Positions 16,882 through 24,917 of a stretch of 64,000 bases of DNA are shown here, piece by piece (the stretch's first letter is position 1; each line of letters opens with the position of its first letter). Both the position numbers and the translations under genes were made by a program. The notes below the pieces were generated by a model, which was not told the DNA's origin, ran no database searches, and worked only from the letters and a program-made list of their open reading frames with translations. Source of the stretch: Streptomyces paradoxus (lineage in GTDB: Bacteria; Actinomycetota; Actinomycetes; Streptomycetales; Streptomycetaceae); contig NZ_JACHGV010000004.1 in the NCBI RefSeq assembly GCF_014202475.1, forward strand, positions 588,033 to 652,032, read 5' to 3'.

Positions 16882-17879
16882 CCACCACCCTGCTGCGCAC
16901 CGCCGGGGAACTGCACGCACGCGCGCGTGCGGGCCGCCGCGCCGTGGTGATGACCATGGGCGCGCTGCACGAGGGCCACGCCACACTGATCCGCACCGCG
17001 CGCGGTATCGCCGGGCCCGACGGCGAGGTGGTCGTCACCGTCTTCGTCAACCCGCTCCAGTTCGGCAAGGGCGAGGACCTCGACCGCTACCCGCGCACCC
17101 TGGACGCCGACATCGAGCTCGCCGGGCAGTCGGGCGCGGACGTCGTGTTCGCGCCCTCCGTGGACGAGGTCTACCCCGGCGGCGAGCCCGAGGTCCGCAT
17201 CACCGCCGGCCCCATGGGCGAGCGCCTGGAGGGCTCCTCCCGCCCCGGCCACTTCGACGGCATGCTCACCGTCGTCGCCAAACTCCTGCACCTCACCCGC
17301 CCCGACGTCGCGCTGTACGGGCAGAAGGACGCCCAGCAGCTGGCGCTGATCCGCCGCATGGTGCGGGACCTGAACTTCGGCGTGGAGATCGTCGGCGTGC
17401 CCACCGTCCGCGAGGAGGACGGCCTGGCCCTGTCCAGCCGCAACCGTTACCTGTCCGCCGCGGAGCGGCGCACCGCCCTCTCCCTGTCCGGGGCCCTGTT
17501 CGCGGGCCAGGACCGGCACGCCGCGCAGGAGGCGCTGCGGGCCCGGGCCCGCGAGGTGCCGGCCACCCGCGCGCGTGCCGAGGCGCTCAGCGCCATAGGG
17601 GAGTCCCGCGCGGCGGCCGACACGCACGCCGTCGCGACGGCCGTCCCGGGCGGCCCGGCCGCCGTCCGCGCCGCCGCCCGCCAGGTCCTCGACGAGGCCG
17701 CGCGCCTGGACCCGCCGCTCGCGCTGGACTACCTCGCACTGGTCGACCCGTCCGACTTCACCGAGATCGGGGACGACTTCACGGGCGACGCGGTCCTCGC
17801 CGTCGCCGCCCGGGTCGGGGCGACCCGGCTGATCGACAACATCGCTCTCACCTTCGGAAGCTTCGGAGCCGCCTCGTGA
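16878..17879 (+). CDS. panC: PanC, pantothenate synthetase
   Basis: Joins pantoate and beta-alanine with ATP to make pantothenate. Signatures are VVMTMGALHEGHATLI (HIGH-like), VNPLQFGKGEDL, GPMGERLEGSSRPGHFDGM, LYGQKDAQQ and LSSRNRYLSA (KMSKS-like). At 333 residues it is longer than the usual 280-310; an Ala/Arg-rich insertion at about 205-260 accounts for this. It overlaps both neighbours by 4 nt, so the operon is tightly coupled. The pathway continues with coaX four genes downstream. Confidence 0.95.
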   Translation: MTTTLLRTAGELHARARAGRRAVVMTMGALHEGHATLIRTARGIAGPDGEVVVTVFVNPLQFGKGEDLDRYPRTLDADIELAGQSGADVVFAPSVDEVYPGGEPEVRITAGPMGERLEGSSRPGHFDGMLTVVAKLLHLTRPDVALYGQKDAQQLALIRRMVRDLNFGVEIVGVPTVREEDGLALSSRNRYLSAAERRTALSLSGALFAGQDRHAAQEALRARAREVPATRARAEALSAIGESRAAADTHAVATAVPGGPAAVRAAARQVLDEAARLDPPLALDYLALVDPSDFTEIGDDFTGDAVLAVAARVGATRLIDNIALTFGSFGAAS

Positions 17880-19585
17880 CCACCACAGGCATACGACTGC
17901 ACGCGCCCGCCGCCGGGTGGTCCATCGCCGCGGACGTGGTCGTCGTCGGCTCCGGCGTCGCCGGGCTGACCGCGGCCCTGCGCTGCGAGGCCGCCGGCCT
18001 GCGGACGGTCGTCGTCACCAAGGCCCGTCTCGACGACGGCTCCACCCGCTGGGCCCAGGGCGGCATCGCCGCGGCCCTCGGCGAGGGCGACACCCCCGAG
18101 CAGCACCTCGACGACACCCTGGTGGCGGGCGCGGGCCTGTGCGACGAGGAAGCGGTCCGCCTCCTCGTCACCGAGGGCCCCGACGCGGTACGCCGCCTCA
18201 TCGAGACCGGCGCCCGGTTCGACGAGTCCGAGGGCGAGCTGGCACTGACCCGTGAGGGCGGTCACCACCGCCGCCGCATCGCCCACGCAGGGGGTGACGC
18301 CACCGGCGCCGAGATCTCCCGCGCCCTGGTCGAGGCCGTCCGCGCGCGGGGCATGCGCACCGTCGAGAACGCGCTCGTCCTGGACCTCCTCACGGACGCC
18401 GAGGGCCGCACGGCCGGTGTCACCCTGCATGTCATGGGGGAGGGCCAGCACGACGGCGTGGGGGCCGTCCACGCCCCCGCGGTGGTCCTCGCCACCGGCG
18501 GCATGGGCCAGGTCTTCTCCGCCACCACCAACCCGTCGGTGTCGACGGGCGACGGCGTGGCGCTCGCGCTGCGGGCGGGCGCTGAGGTCAGCGACCTGGA
18601 GTTCGTCCAGTTCCACCCGACCGTGCTGTTCCTCGGCCCGGACGCGGAGGGCCAGCAGCCCCTGGTCTCCGAGGCCGTGCGCGGCGAGGGCGCCCACCTG
18701 ATCGACGCCGACGGCGTGCGCTTCATGGCCGGACAGCACGAACTCGCCGAACTGGCCCCCCGCGACATCGTCGCCAAGGGCATCATGCGCCGCATGCAGG
18801 AGCAGGACGCCGAGCACATGTTCCTCGACGCCCGGCACTTCGGCGCCGAGATGTGGGAGCACCGCTTCCCGACGATCCTCGCCGCCTGCCGCGCCCACGG
18901 CATCGACCCGGTCACGGACCCCATCCCGGTCGCCCCGGCCGCCCACTACGCCTCCGGCGGCGTCCGCACCGACTCCCACGGCCGTACGACCGTCCCCGGC
19001 CTGTACGCGTGCGGCGAGGTCGCCTGCACCGGCGTGCACGGCGCCAACCGGCTGGCGTCCAACTCCCTGCTCGAAGGCCTCGTCTACGCCGAGCGCATCG
19101 CGGCCGACATCGCGGCGAACGGCCTGCACGCGCGCGTGCCCCAGCCGCTCCCGTACCCGGAGATCCCCGAGCACCCCCTGCAGACCGCCGAAGCCCGGTT
19201 CGCGATCCAGCGGATCATGACGGGCGGGGCGGGCGTCCTGCGCTCGGCGGGCTCCCTCACCAAGGCCGCCGACCAGCTCCAGCGCCTGCACACCGACGCC
19301 CGGGAGGCCCTCGCCGAGAACGGCAAGACGGCCGAGGCCGGCGTCGACACCTGGGAGGCCACCAACCTCCTGTGCGTGGCCCGCGTCCTGGTCGCCGCCG
19401 CCCTGCTGCGCGAGGAGACCCGCGGCTGCCACTGGCGCGAGGACCGCCCCGAGCGCGACGACAGCGCCTGGCGCCGGCACATCGTCGTGACCCTGAACCC
19501 GGACCGCACGCTGGCCGTGCACACCACGGACACCACAGACTTCCCCCCGACGACTTTCCCGCCCCAGGCCCCCCAGGAGCAGTGA
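17876..19585 (+). CDS. nadB: NadB, L-aspartate oxidase
   Basis: FAD-dependent oxidation of L-aspartate to iminoaspartate, the first step of de novo NAD synthesis. The 569-residue protein has the FAD motif VVVVGSGVAGLTAAL, STRWAQGGIAAAL, EFVQFHPTVL, SEAVRGEGAHLID, HYASGGVRTDSHGRTTVPGLYACGEVACTGVHGANRLASNSLLEGLV, and a C-terminal succinate-dehydrogenase-like helical domain. The GTG start overlaps the panC stop (GTGA). nadA is not adjacent in this window, so quinolinate synthase must be encoded elsewhere. Confidence 0.95.
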   Translation: MTTTGIRLHAPAAGWSIAADVVVVGSGVAGLTAALRCEAAGLRTVVVTKARLDDGSTRWAQGGIAAALGEGDTPEQHLDDTLVAGAGLCDEEAVRLLVTEGPDAVRRLIETGARFDESEGELALTREGGHHRRRIAHAGGDATGAEISRALVEAVRARGMRTVENALVLDLLTDAEGRTAGVTLHVMGEGQHDGVGAVHAPAVVLATGGMGQVFSATTNPSVSTGDGVALALRAGAEVSDLEFVQFHPTVLFLGPDAEGQQPLVSEAVRGEGAHLIDADGVRFMAGQHELAELAPRDIVAKGIMRRMQEQDAEHMFLDARHFGAEMWEHRFPTILAACRAHGIDPVTDPIPVAPAAHYASGGVRTDSHGRTTVPGLYACGEVACTGVHGANRLASNSLLEGLVYAERIAADIAANGLHARVPQPLPYPEIPEHPLQTAEARFAIQRIMTGGAGVLRSAGSLTKAADQLQRLHTDAREALAENGKTAEAGVDTWEATNLLCVARVLVAAALLREETRGCHWREDRPERDDSAWRRHIVVTLNPDRTLAVHTTDTTDFPPTTFPPQAPQEQ

Positions 19586-20565
19586 CCGACGTGAGCACCC
19601 CCGACCTTCCCCTCGCCTCCTCCGGAGGCTGCTCAGACGGCTGCGCCTGCGGCGCGGACGACGAGGCATACCTGGAGTGCGGCCTGGACCCCGCACTCGC
19701 CCAGCTCCTGGCCGACGCCGGCCTCGACCCCGTCGAGGTCGAGGACATCGCCAACGTCGCCCTCCAGGAGGACCTGGCCCACGGCGTAGACGTGACGACG
19801 GTGGCGACCATCCCCGAGGACGCGGTGGCCACGGCCGACTTCACCGCCCGCGAGGCGGGCACGGTGGCCGGCCTGCGCATCGCCGAGGCGGTCGTCTCGG
19901 TGGTCTGCGAGGAGGAGCTGGAGATCGAGCGGCACGCCGAGGACGGCGACCGCGTCGAGGCGGGACAGAAGCTCCTCTCCGTCACCACCCGCACCCGCGA
20001 CCTCCTCACGGCCGAGCGCAGCGCGCTGAACATCCTGTGCCGCCTGTCGGGCGTCGCGACGGCCACGCGCGCGTGGGCGGACGTCCTGGACGGCACCAGG
20101 GCCAAGGTTCGCGACACCCGCAAGACCACGCCGGGCCTGCGCTCCCTGGAGAAGTACGCGGTCCGCTGCGGCGGCGGCGTCAACCACCGCATGTCCCTCT
20201 CCGACGCGGCGCTCGTCAAGGACAACCACGTGGTCGCGGCGGGTGGTGTCGCCCAGGCCTTCCAGGCGGTCCGCGAGCGCTTCCCCGACGTCCCCATCGA
20301 GGTCGAGGTCGACACCCTGGACCAGCTCCGCGAGGTCCTGGACGCCGGCGCCGACCTGATCCTGCTGGACAACTTCACGCCGGGCGAGTGCGCGGAGGCC
20401 GTCGCGATCGTCGGGGGCCGCGCCGCCCTGGAGGCCTCGGGCCGCCTCACCCTCGACAACGCCAAGGCCTACGCGGACACCGGCGTCGACTACCTGGCCG
20501 TCGGGGCCCTCACCCACTCCTCGCCGATCCTGGACATCGGCCTCGACCTGCGGCCGGCGGAGTAG
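19582..20565 (+). CDS. nadC: NadC, nicotinate-nucleotide pyrophosphorylase (carboxylating)
   Basis: Converts quinolinate and PRPP to nicotinate mononucleotide. The 327-residue protein has an N-terminal extension with several Cys (GGCSDGCACG). Then come ALQEDLAHGVDVTT, AERSALNILCRLSGVATAT, RDTRKTTPGLRSLEKYAVRCGGGVNHR, KDNHV, EVEVDTLDQ and LLDNF, the usual active-site blocks. GTG 19582 gives a GTGA overlap with nadB; a GTG at 19591 is an alternative, and AGGAG lies between the optimal distances of both. The Cys-rich N-terminus might bind metal, but this is only an observation. Confidence 0.94.
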   Translation: MTDVSTPDLPLASSGGCSDGCACGADDEAYLECGLDPALAQLLADAGLDPVEVEDIANVALQEDLAHGVDVTTVATIPEDAVATADFTAREAGTVAGLRIAEAVVSVVCEEELEIERHAEDGDRVEAGQKLLSVTTRTRDLLTAERSALNILCRLSGVATATRAWADVLDGTRAKVRDTRKTTPGLRSLEKYAVRCGGGVNHRMSLSDAALVKDNHVVAAGGVAQAFQAVRERFPDVPIEVEVDTLDQLREVLDAGADLILLDNFTPGECAEAVAIVGGRAALEASGRLTLDNAKAYADTGVDYLAVGALTHSSPILDIGLDLRPAE

Positions 20566-20580
20566 GGAGCGGGTCGGGCC

Positions 20581-21378
20581 ATGCTGCTGACGATCGACGT
20601 AGGAAACACCCACACCGTGCTCGGCCTGTTCGACGGCGACGAGATCGTCGAACACTGGCGCATCTCCACGGACGCGCGCCGCACGGCCGACGAGCTGGCG
20701 GTCCTCCTCCAGGGCCTGATGGGCATGCACCCGCTCCTCGGCGACGAACTGGGCGACGGCATCGACGGCATCGCCATCTGCGCCACCGTCCCCTCGGTCC
20801 TGCACGAACTCCGCGAGGTGACGCGCCGCTACTACGGCGACGTCCCGGCGGTCCTCGTGGAGCCGGGCGTCAAGACGGGCGTCCCGATCCTGACCGACAA
20901 CCCCAAGGAGGTCGGCGCGGACCGCATCATCAACGCGGTCGCCGCGGTCGAGCTCTACGGCGGCCCCGCGATCGTCGTCGACTTCGGCACCGCGACGACG
21001 TTCGACGCGGTCAGCGCGCGCGGCGAGTACGTCGGCGGGGTCATCGCGCCCGGCATCGAGATCTCCGTCGAGGCCCTGGGCGTCCGCGGCGCCCAGCTCC
21101 GCAAGATCGAGGTGGCCCGGCCGCGCAGCGTGATCGGCAAGAACACGGTCGAGGCGATGCAGTCGGGCATCATCTACGGCTTCGCCGGCCAGGTCGACGG
21201 CGTGGTCAACCGCATGGCCCGCGAGCTGTCGCAGGACGCCGACGACGTCACCGTCATCGCCACGGGCGGGCTGGCACCGATGGTCCTGGGCGAGTCCTCG
21301 GTGATCGACGAGCACGAACCGTGGCTGACGCTGATCGGGCTGCGGCTGGTCTACGAGCGGAACGTGTCGCGCATGTGA
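20581..21378 (+). CDS. coaX: Type III pantothenate kinase
   Basis: Phosphorylates pantothenate, the first committed step to CoA. The 265-residue protein shows the ASKHA phosphate-binding block LTIDVGNTHTVLGLF, GADRIINAVAA, VVDFGTATTFDAV (catalytic Asp), GGVIAPGIEIS and IYGFAGQVDGVV. It closes the operon that also contains panC, so two enzymes of the pantothenate-to-CoA route are co-transcribed with the NAD genes. Only 15 nt separate it from nadC, with GGAG about 12 nt upstream of the ATG. Confidence 0.94.
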   Translation: MLLTIDVGNTHTVLGLFDGDEIVEHWRISTDARRTADELAVLLQGLMGMHPLLGDELGDGIDGIAICATVPSVLHELREVTRRYYGDVPAVLVEPGVKTGVPILTDNPKEVGADRIINAVAAVELYGGPAIVVDFGTATTFDAVSARGEYVGGVIAPGIEISVEALGVRGAQLRKIEVARPRSVIGKNTVEAMQSGIIYGFAGQVDGVVNRMARELSQDADDVTVIATGGLAPMVLGESSVIDEHEPWLTLIGLRLVYERNVSRM

Positions 21379-21602
21379 GTCTGCCGGGGCGGGCGGGAGC
21401 GCGTTGCGAGGACGAGGTCGCTGTCCTGCACCCCCCGGCGGCGCCCGGTGCGTCGGGTCGCGGGGCCCGGCCGCGCGCTGTCCACGGCAAGTGAGCGCAT
21501 CCGTCCGAAGGCGTCGGCGGTCGCGTCCACGACGCTCTGGGCGGGACGAGTGGTCCCCCACGCCACACCCGCCCCCTATGCGAGATTTGTCTGATTAGCG
21601 CG

Positions 21603-21608
21603 TATCGT
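21603..21608 (+). promoter_or_regulatory. -10 hexamer before the gene at 21615
   Basis: TATCGT, 6 nt upstream of the ATG at 21615, with no ribosome site in between. The 236 nt between coaX and this gene hold nothing else I can name. Confidence 0.4.
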
Positions 21609-21614
21609 CGCCAC

Positions 21615-22271
21615 ATGCCCACGCCATACGGATCCCGCGGCGGCATGGCGTTCGGCGTGGAGGAGCTGCGTGTGCTCCGCCGCGCTCTCGCCCTTGCCCT
21701 CCACCCCAGCCCTGCCTCGGCCGACGACGTCCAGGACTGTCTCCGTCTCGCAGAGTCGCTCGACGAGGCGCTGCGGGAGGGGGTCAGGCTGCGTGCCTTC
21801 CTCGTGGCCGACCTGGGCCGCTACCGCGCCGCCCTCCCCGGCACCGCCGCCGGCTACCTCGCGCTCCTGGACGAGGCGCTGGGCGCCGGCTACCGCCCCC
21901 TGCCCGACGACCACGCCGCCCTGCGCGCCCTGCGCGGCAACCCCGCCGCAGCGGCCCTGCTGGACCGCTGCACGGTCACACCCCTCACCACCGCGCCTCT
22001 CCCCGCGACCGCCATCCCCGGCTCCCGCACCCCCCTGCTGGCGCTCCCCGGGGGCCGCCGCGCCCCCGCCGGTGACTCCGCGGGAGACGGCCCGCAGAAG
22101 CAGCCCGAGAAGAAGCCGGCACGCAAGCCGCCGGCGCCCAAGCCCGCCCCGGCCCCCGCCCCGGGGACCCCGAAGCCCTCCCGCCCGATTCCCACCCCGG
22201 GCGAGGTCTTCCCGCGCCGCAAGCCGGCCCCGCCGCCCCCGGCCAACCCCCAGCAGCTCGCCGCGGGCTGA
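21615..22271 (+). CDS. Hypothetical protein with helical N-terminus and Pro/Ala/Lys-rich tail
   Basis: 218 residues. The first 115 look like a folded helical domain (GVEELRVLRRALALALHPSPASADDVQDCLRLAESLDEAL...RYRAALPGTAAGYLALLDEAL). The last 80 are a low-complexity tail rich in Pro, Ala and Lys (KQPEKKPARKPPAPKPAPAP). No signal peptide or membrane helix is apparent. Homologues are familiar in Streptomyces, but no function is known to me. The gene appears to be transcribed without a leader. Confidence 0.65.
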   Translation: MPTPYGSRGGMAFGVEELRVLRRALALALHPSPASADDVQDCLRLAESLDEALREGVRLRAFLVADLGRYRAALPGTAAGYLALLDEALGAGYRPLPDDHAALRALRGNPAAAALLDRCTVTPLTTAPLPATAIPGSRTPLLALPGGRRAPAGDSAGDGPQKQPEKKPARKPPAPKPAPAPAPGTPKPSRPIPTPGEVFPRRKPAPPPPANPQQLAAG

Positions 22272-22277
22272 CGTGGC

Positions 22278-22283
22278 TACCCT
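22278..22283 (+). promoter_or_regulatory. -10 hexamer before the 62-codon gene
   Basis: TACCCT, 6 nt upstream of the ATG at 22290, again without a ribosome site. This suggests a separate leaderless start 20 nt after the previous stop. Confidence 0.4.
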
Positions 22284-22289
22284 GGATCC

Positions 22290-22478
22290 ATGGACTACGT
22301 CTCCGCGCTCCTGCCCCCGGCCGTCATGGCCGTCTTCTTCATCGGCGTGATCCGGGTGATCGTGAAGACCCAGGGCGGCGCCAACAAGGCCAAGGAGGAC
22401 GCGGCCGTGGACGCCGCCCTCGCGCGCGTGGAGGGTGCCCGCCAGTCCACCGCGACACCCCCGAAGGCCGACGCCTGA
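22290..22478 (+). CDS. Small single-span membrane protein (62 aa)
   Basis: 62 residues: an N-terminal membrane helix (about 6-26, LLPPAVMAVFFIGVIRVIV) and a charged cytoplasmic tail (KTQGGANKAKEDAAVDAALARVEGA). Its own -10 hexamer lies 6 nt upstream. A strong intrinsic terminator follows 15 nt after the stop. No function can be assigned. Confidence 0.6.
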   Translation: MDYVSALLPPAVMAVFFIGVIRVIVKTQGGANKAKEDAAVDAALARVEGARQSTATPPKADA

Positions 22479-22492
22479 CCCCACTCCCTCCG

Positions 22493-22557
22493 AGGGCGTA
22501 CGACTCGGCGGACCCGCAGCTCGCGGCGCCCGCACTTTCGAGTCGTACGCCCTTTTT
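22493..22557 (+). terminator. Rho-independent terminator with T-tract
   Basis: A perfect 15-bp stem (AGGGCGTACGACTCG at 22493-22507 pairing with 22539-22553) around a 31-nt loop, followed by five T residues. The T-tract is unusual for this G+C-rich genome. It insulates the BlaI-like gene downstream. Confidence 0.8.
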
Positions 22558-22626
22558 GTTCCCGTTCGCCGGTGAAGCGCACGTCCGCCACGCCATAACC
22601 GGGATCTCCCACTATTGTTCTGAGCT

Positions 22627-23100
22627 GTGCCTCGCCCATTGGGAGAACTCGAAGACGCGGTCATGTCGCGGGTGTGGAAGTGGAACCGCCCGGTGACCGT
22701 TCGAGAAGTCCTGGAAGATCTTCAGAAGGAGCGGTCCATCGCGTACACCACCGTGATGACCGTTTTGGACAATCTCCATCAGAAGGGCTGGGTGCGCCGC
22801 GAGGCGGAAGGCCGCGCCTATCGATATGAGGCCGTCTCCACCCGCGCCGCCTACGCGGCCGCCCTGATGAACGACGCCTGGTCGCAGAGCGACAACCCCG
22901 CGGCCGCTCTCGTCGCCTTCTTCGGCATGATGAGCGAGGAACAGCGCCGGTCACTCACCGATGCCGTACGCATCGTCCAGGGCCCACAAACCCAGGAACC
23001 GACCGAACCGTCGGAATCCGCGGAAGCGGCCGAAGGAGCGGAACCCCGCCAAGGCTCACCGGAGAACCCCGCCTCCGCTCAGGACCACGGTGGGCGATAG
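22627..23100 (+). CDS. BlaI/MecI/CopY-family regulator
   Basis: 157 residues. The N-terminal winged helix matches Penicillinase_R: LGELEDAVMSRVWKWNRPVTVREVLEDL, SIAYTTVMTVLDNLHQKGWVRREAEGRAYRYEA. The C-terminal 45 residues are acidic and low-complexity. Classical family members repress beta-lactam or copper genes and are inactivated by a BlaR-type peptidase; no BlaR/M56 gene is adjacent, so this is an orphan. A TATTGT hexamer ends 8 nt before the GTG, consistent with a leaderless mRNA. The acetyltransferase gene follows after 9 nt and is probably co-transcribed. Confidence 0.88.
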   Translation: MPRPLGELEDAVMSRVWKWNRPVTVREVLEDLQKERSIAYTTVMTVLDNLHQKGWVRREAEGRAYRYEAVSTRAAYAAALMNDAWSQSDNPAAALVAFFGMMSEEQRRSLTDAVRIVQGPQTQEPTEPSESAEAAEGAEPRQGSPENPASAQDHGGR

Positions 23101-23109
23101 CGTCCCGTC

Positions 23110-23643
23110 ATGTCCGCGAAGAGCCCCGAAGCCACCGCAAAAGCCATCACCGTCCGACGGGCCCGCACCAGCGATGTCCCCGCCGTGCGTGGTCTCCTTG
23201 ACGCCTACGTCCGCGGCCGCATCCTGCTCGACAAAGCGACGGTGACGCTTTACGAGGACATCCAGGAGTTCTGGGTCGCGGAACGGGACGACAACGCCGA
23301 GGTCGTCGGCTGCGGCGCGCTGCACGTGATGTGGGAAGACCTCGCGGAAGTCCGCACTCTCGCGGTGAAGCCCGGCCTGAAGGGGGCGGGTGTCGGACAC
23401 CGGGTGCTGGAGAAGTTGCTGCAGACCGCCCGCTGGCTCGGCGTGCGCCGCGTTTTCTGCCTGACCTTCGAAGTCGACTTCTTCACCAAGCACGGCTTCG
23501 TGGAGATCGGTGAGACGCCCGTCGACACGGATGTCTACGCGGAGCTGCTGCGTTCCTATGACGAAGGCGTCGCGGAGTTCCTCGGACTCGAACGAGTGAA
23601 ACCGAACACCTTGGGCAACAGCCGGATGCTTCTGCATCTGTGA
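23110..23643 (+). CDS. GNAT N-acetyltransferase, short NAGS (ArgA-like) type
   Basis: A 177-residue single-domain GNAT with the acetyl-CoA site VRTLAVKPGLKGAGVGHRVLEKLLQTAR and the C-terminal RVFCLTFEVDFFTKHGFVEIGETPVDTDVYAELLRSYDEGVAEFLGLERVKPNTLGNSRMLLHL. This closely resembles the short actinobacterial amino-acid acetyltransferases (for example mycobacterial Rv2747) that can acetylate glutamate or glutamine for arginine synthesis. No other arg gene is nearby, so the substrate is inferred from family resemblance only. Confidence 0.78.
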   Translation: MSAKSPEATAKAITVRRARTSDVPAVRGLLDAYVRGRILLDKATVTLYEDIQEFWVAERDDNAEVVGCGALHVMWEDLAEVRTLAVKPGLKGAGVGHRVLEKLLQTARWLGVRRVFCLTFEVDFFTKHGFVEIGETPVDTDVYAELLRSYDEGVAEFLGLERVKPNTLGNSRMLLHL

Positions 23644-23909
23644 TCGCCGGGCGCTAGTGGGCCGCGAGAGCGTCCCGCCGGTTCGTCAAGGCATATTCCG
23701 CGACGCCCGCCCTGCCCCGGTGCCCTATGTCCGAAACGCACATGTTTCCGGACCGGGCCCGGGCTGCCGGTCTCTGCCGGGGGTTTGTGTTTTCCCGGCA
23801 AAAGCGGTTTGCTTTCCGAGGTACTGCAGTACTGCATATAACAGGGGACGGCGATACGGCGGACGCCGGCACACCCCGGCCCTTGAAGATATCGATGAAA
23901 GGAAATCCG
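23644..23909 (+). other. AT-enriched lsr2 upstream region
   Basis: 266 nt without a gene. It is richer in A+T than its surroundings near 23780-23845. It holds the 12-bp perfect palindrome GTACTGCAGTAC (23821-23832) directly followed by a TATAAC hexamer (23837-23842), a plausible -10 for lsr2. The palindrome next to the promoter, and the A+T content favoured by Lsr2, suggest autoregulation. Confidence 0.45.
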
Positions 23910-24245
23910 GTGGCACAGAAGGTTCAGGTCCTTCTTGTCGACGACCTCGACGGTGGCGAGGCGGACGAGACCGTGACGTTCGCGCTGGACGGCAAGACGT
24001 ACGAGATCGATCTCACCACTGCCAATGCGGACAAGCTCCGTGGCCTTCTCGATCCTTACGTGAAGGGCGGTCGGCGTACCGGAGGCCGTGCTTCGGGCGG
24101 GCGCGGAAAGGCGCGCGCCGCGTCGAGCGGCAGCCAGGACACCGCGGCGATCCGCGCCTGGGCGAAGGAGAACGGCTACGAGGTCAACGACCGCGGCCGT
24201 GTTCCCGCGACCATCCGCGAGGCTTACGAGAAGGCCAACGGCTGA
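23910..24245 (+). CDS. lsr2: Lsr2 nucleoid-associated xenogeneic silencer
   Basis: 111 residues. The N-terminal dimerisation domain is AQKVQVLLVDDLDGGEADET, TVTFALDGKTYEIDLTTANA. A basic linker (GGRRTGGRASGGRGKARAA) leads to the C-terminal DNA-binding domain with the minor-groove RGR hook (NDRGRVPATIREAYEKANG, Arg95-Gly-Arg97). Lsr2 binds A+T-rich DNA and silences acquired genes. The GTG at 23910 has an AAAGGA ribosome site 8 nt upstream. Its stop faces the convergent SCO3374-family gene 9 nt away. Confidence 0.96.
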   Translation: MAQKVQVLLVDDLDGGEADETVTFALDGKTYEIDLTTANADKLRGLLDPYVKGGRRTGGRASGGRGKARAASSGSQDTAAIRAWAKENGYEVNDRGRVPATIREAYEKANG

Positions 24246-24254
24246 ACAGCGGCA

Positions 24255-24917
24255 CTACCGACCCTGCGCAGGCAAGGCCGGTGGCTGGGCGCCCGTGCGC
24301 CGCAGCCGGACCCGGTGACACAGCGTGGCCACCGTGTCCACCAGCCGCACGAGATCGGGGACGTCCCCACCGCTCCCCAGCGCCGACAGCGTCGGCAGCG
24401 AGGCCTCGACCTCGCATCCCGGCTCGGGGGGCCGCAGCCACACGGCGGCCCCCTGGGAACCGAACCGGCCGGGCGGCGGCGACGCGACCCTGAGCGGTGC
24501 GTCCCCCTCCTCCTCGCGGGGCACCGGGGGCGACGGCGCCTCCATGAGACCGCCCGCGCCGATCGCCACGAGATCCAGCGGCAGGGACCCCCAGTCCAGC
24601 CACTCCAGCAGCCCGGGAAGCTCCTCCGCGCTGCCCGCGGCCACCAGGAACAGCATCCGGTCGCCGTGCAGGGCGACGGGAGAGCCCGGCGTCAGGCGCC
24701 GCAGCGCCGCATACCCCGCCTCCGCCGGGACGTCCAGGACGTCGTAGCGCACCCCCACCACCAGCCGCGGCGGATCGCCGGGCACCGTCGGCCACCCGAG
24801 TTCGTTCTCGTACCAGCGCCGGACCTGACCGCTCGCGCCGGCCACGTCGAGCGGCCGGCGAGGGAGCGGAAGGAACCGGGATGCGGACGCGATCAACGGG
24901 TGAGGGGCGCCGAACAT
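24255..24917 (-). CDS. SCO3374-family hypothetical protein
   Basis: A 220-residue protein with RRWYENELGWPTVPGDPPRLVVGVRYDVLDVP near the N-terminus, a central LVAAGSAEELPGLLEWLDWGSLPLDLVAIGAGG, and WLRPPEPGCEVEASLPTLSALG near the end. The location between lsr2 and clpC and the opening motif match the family that public annotation names after S. coelicolor SCO3374 (from memory). The RWYENELGWPT segment resembles the N-terminus of some bifunctional DNA primase/polymerase-like Streptomyces proteins. No function is known. The start is uncertain; ATG 24917 gives the shortest sensible protein. Confidence 0.7.
   Translation of the reverse strand: MFGAPHPLIASASRFLPLPRRPLDVAGASGQVRRWYENELGWPTVPGDPPRLVVGVRYDVLDVPAEAGYAALRRLTPGSPVALHGDRMLFLVAAGSAEELPGLLEWLDWGSLPLDLVAIGAGGLMEAPSPPVPREEEGDAPLRVASPPPGRFGSQGAAVWLRPPEPGCEVEASLPTLSALGSGGDVPDLVRLVDTVATLCHRVRLRRTGAQPPALPAQGR

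Noticed and set aside
17729..19696. 655-codon minus-strand frame across nadB
   Set aside because: Antisense artefact of high G+C; nadB motifs are unambiguous on the plus strand.
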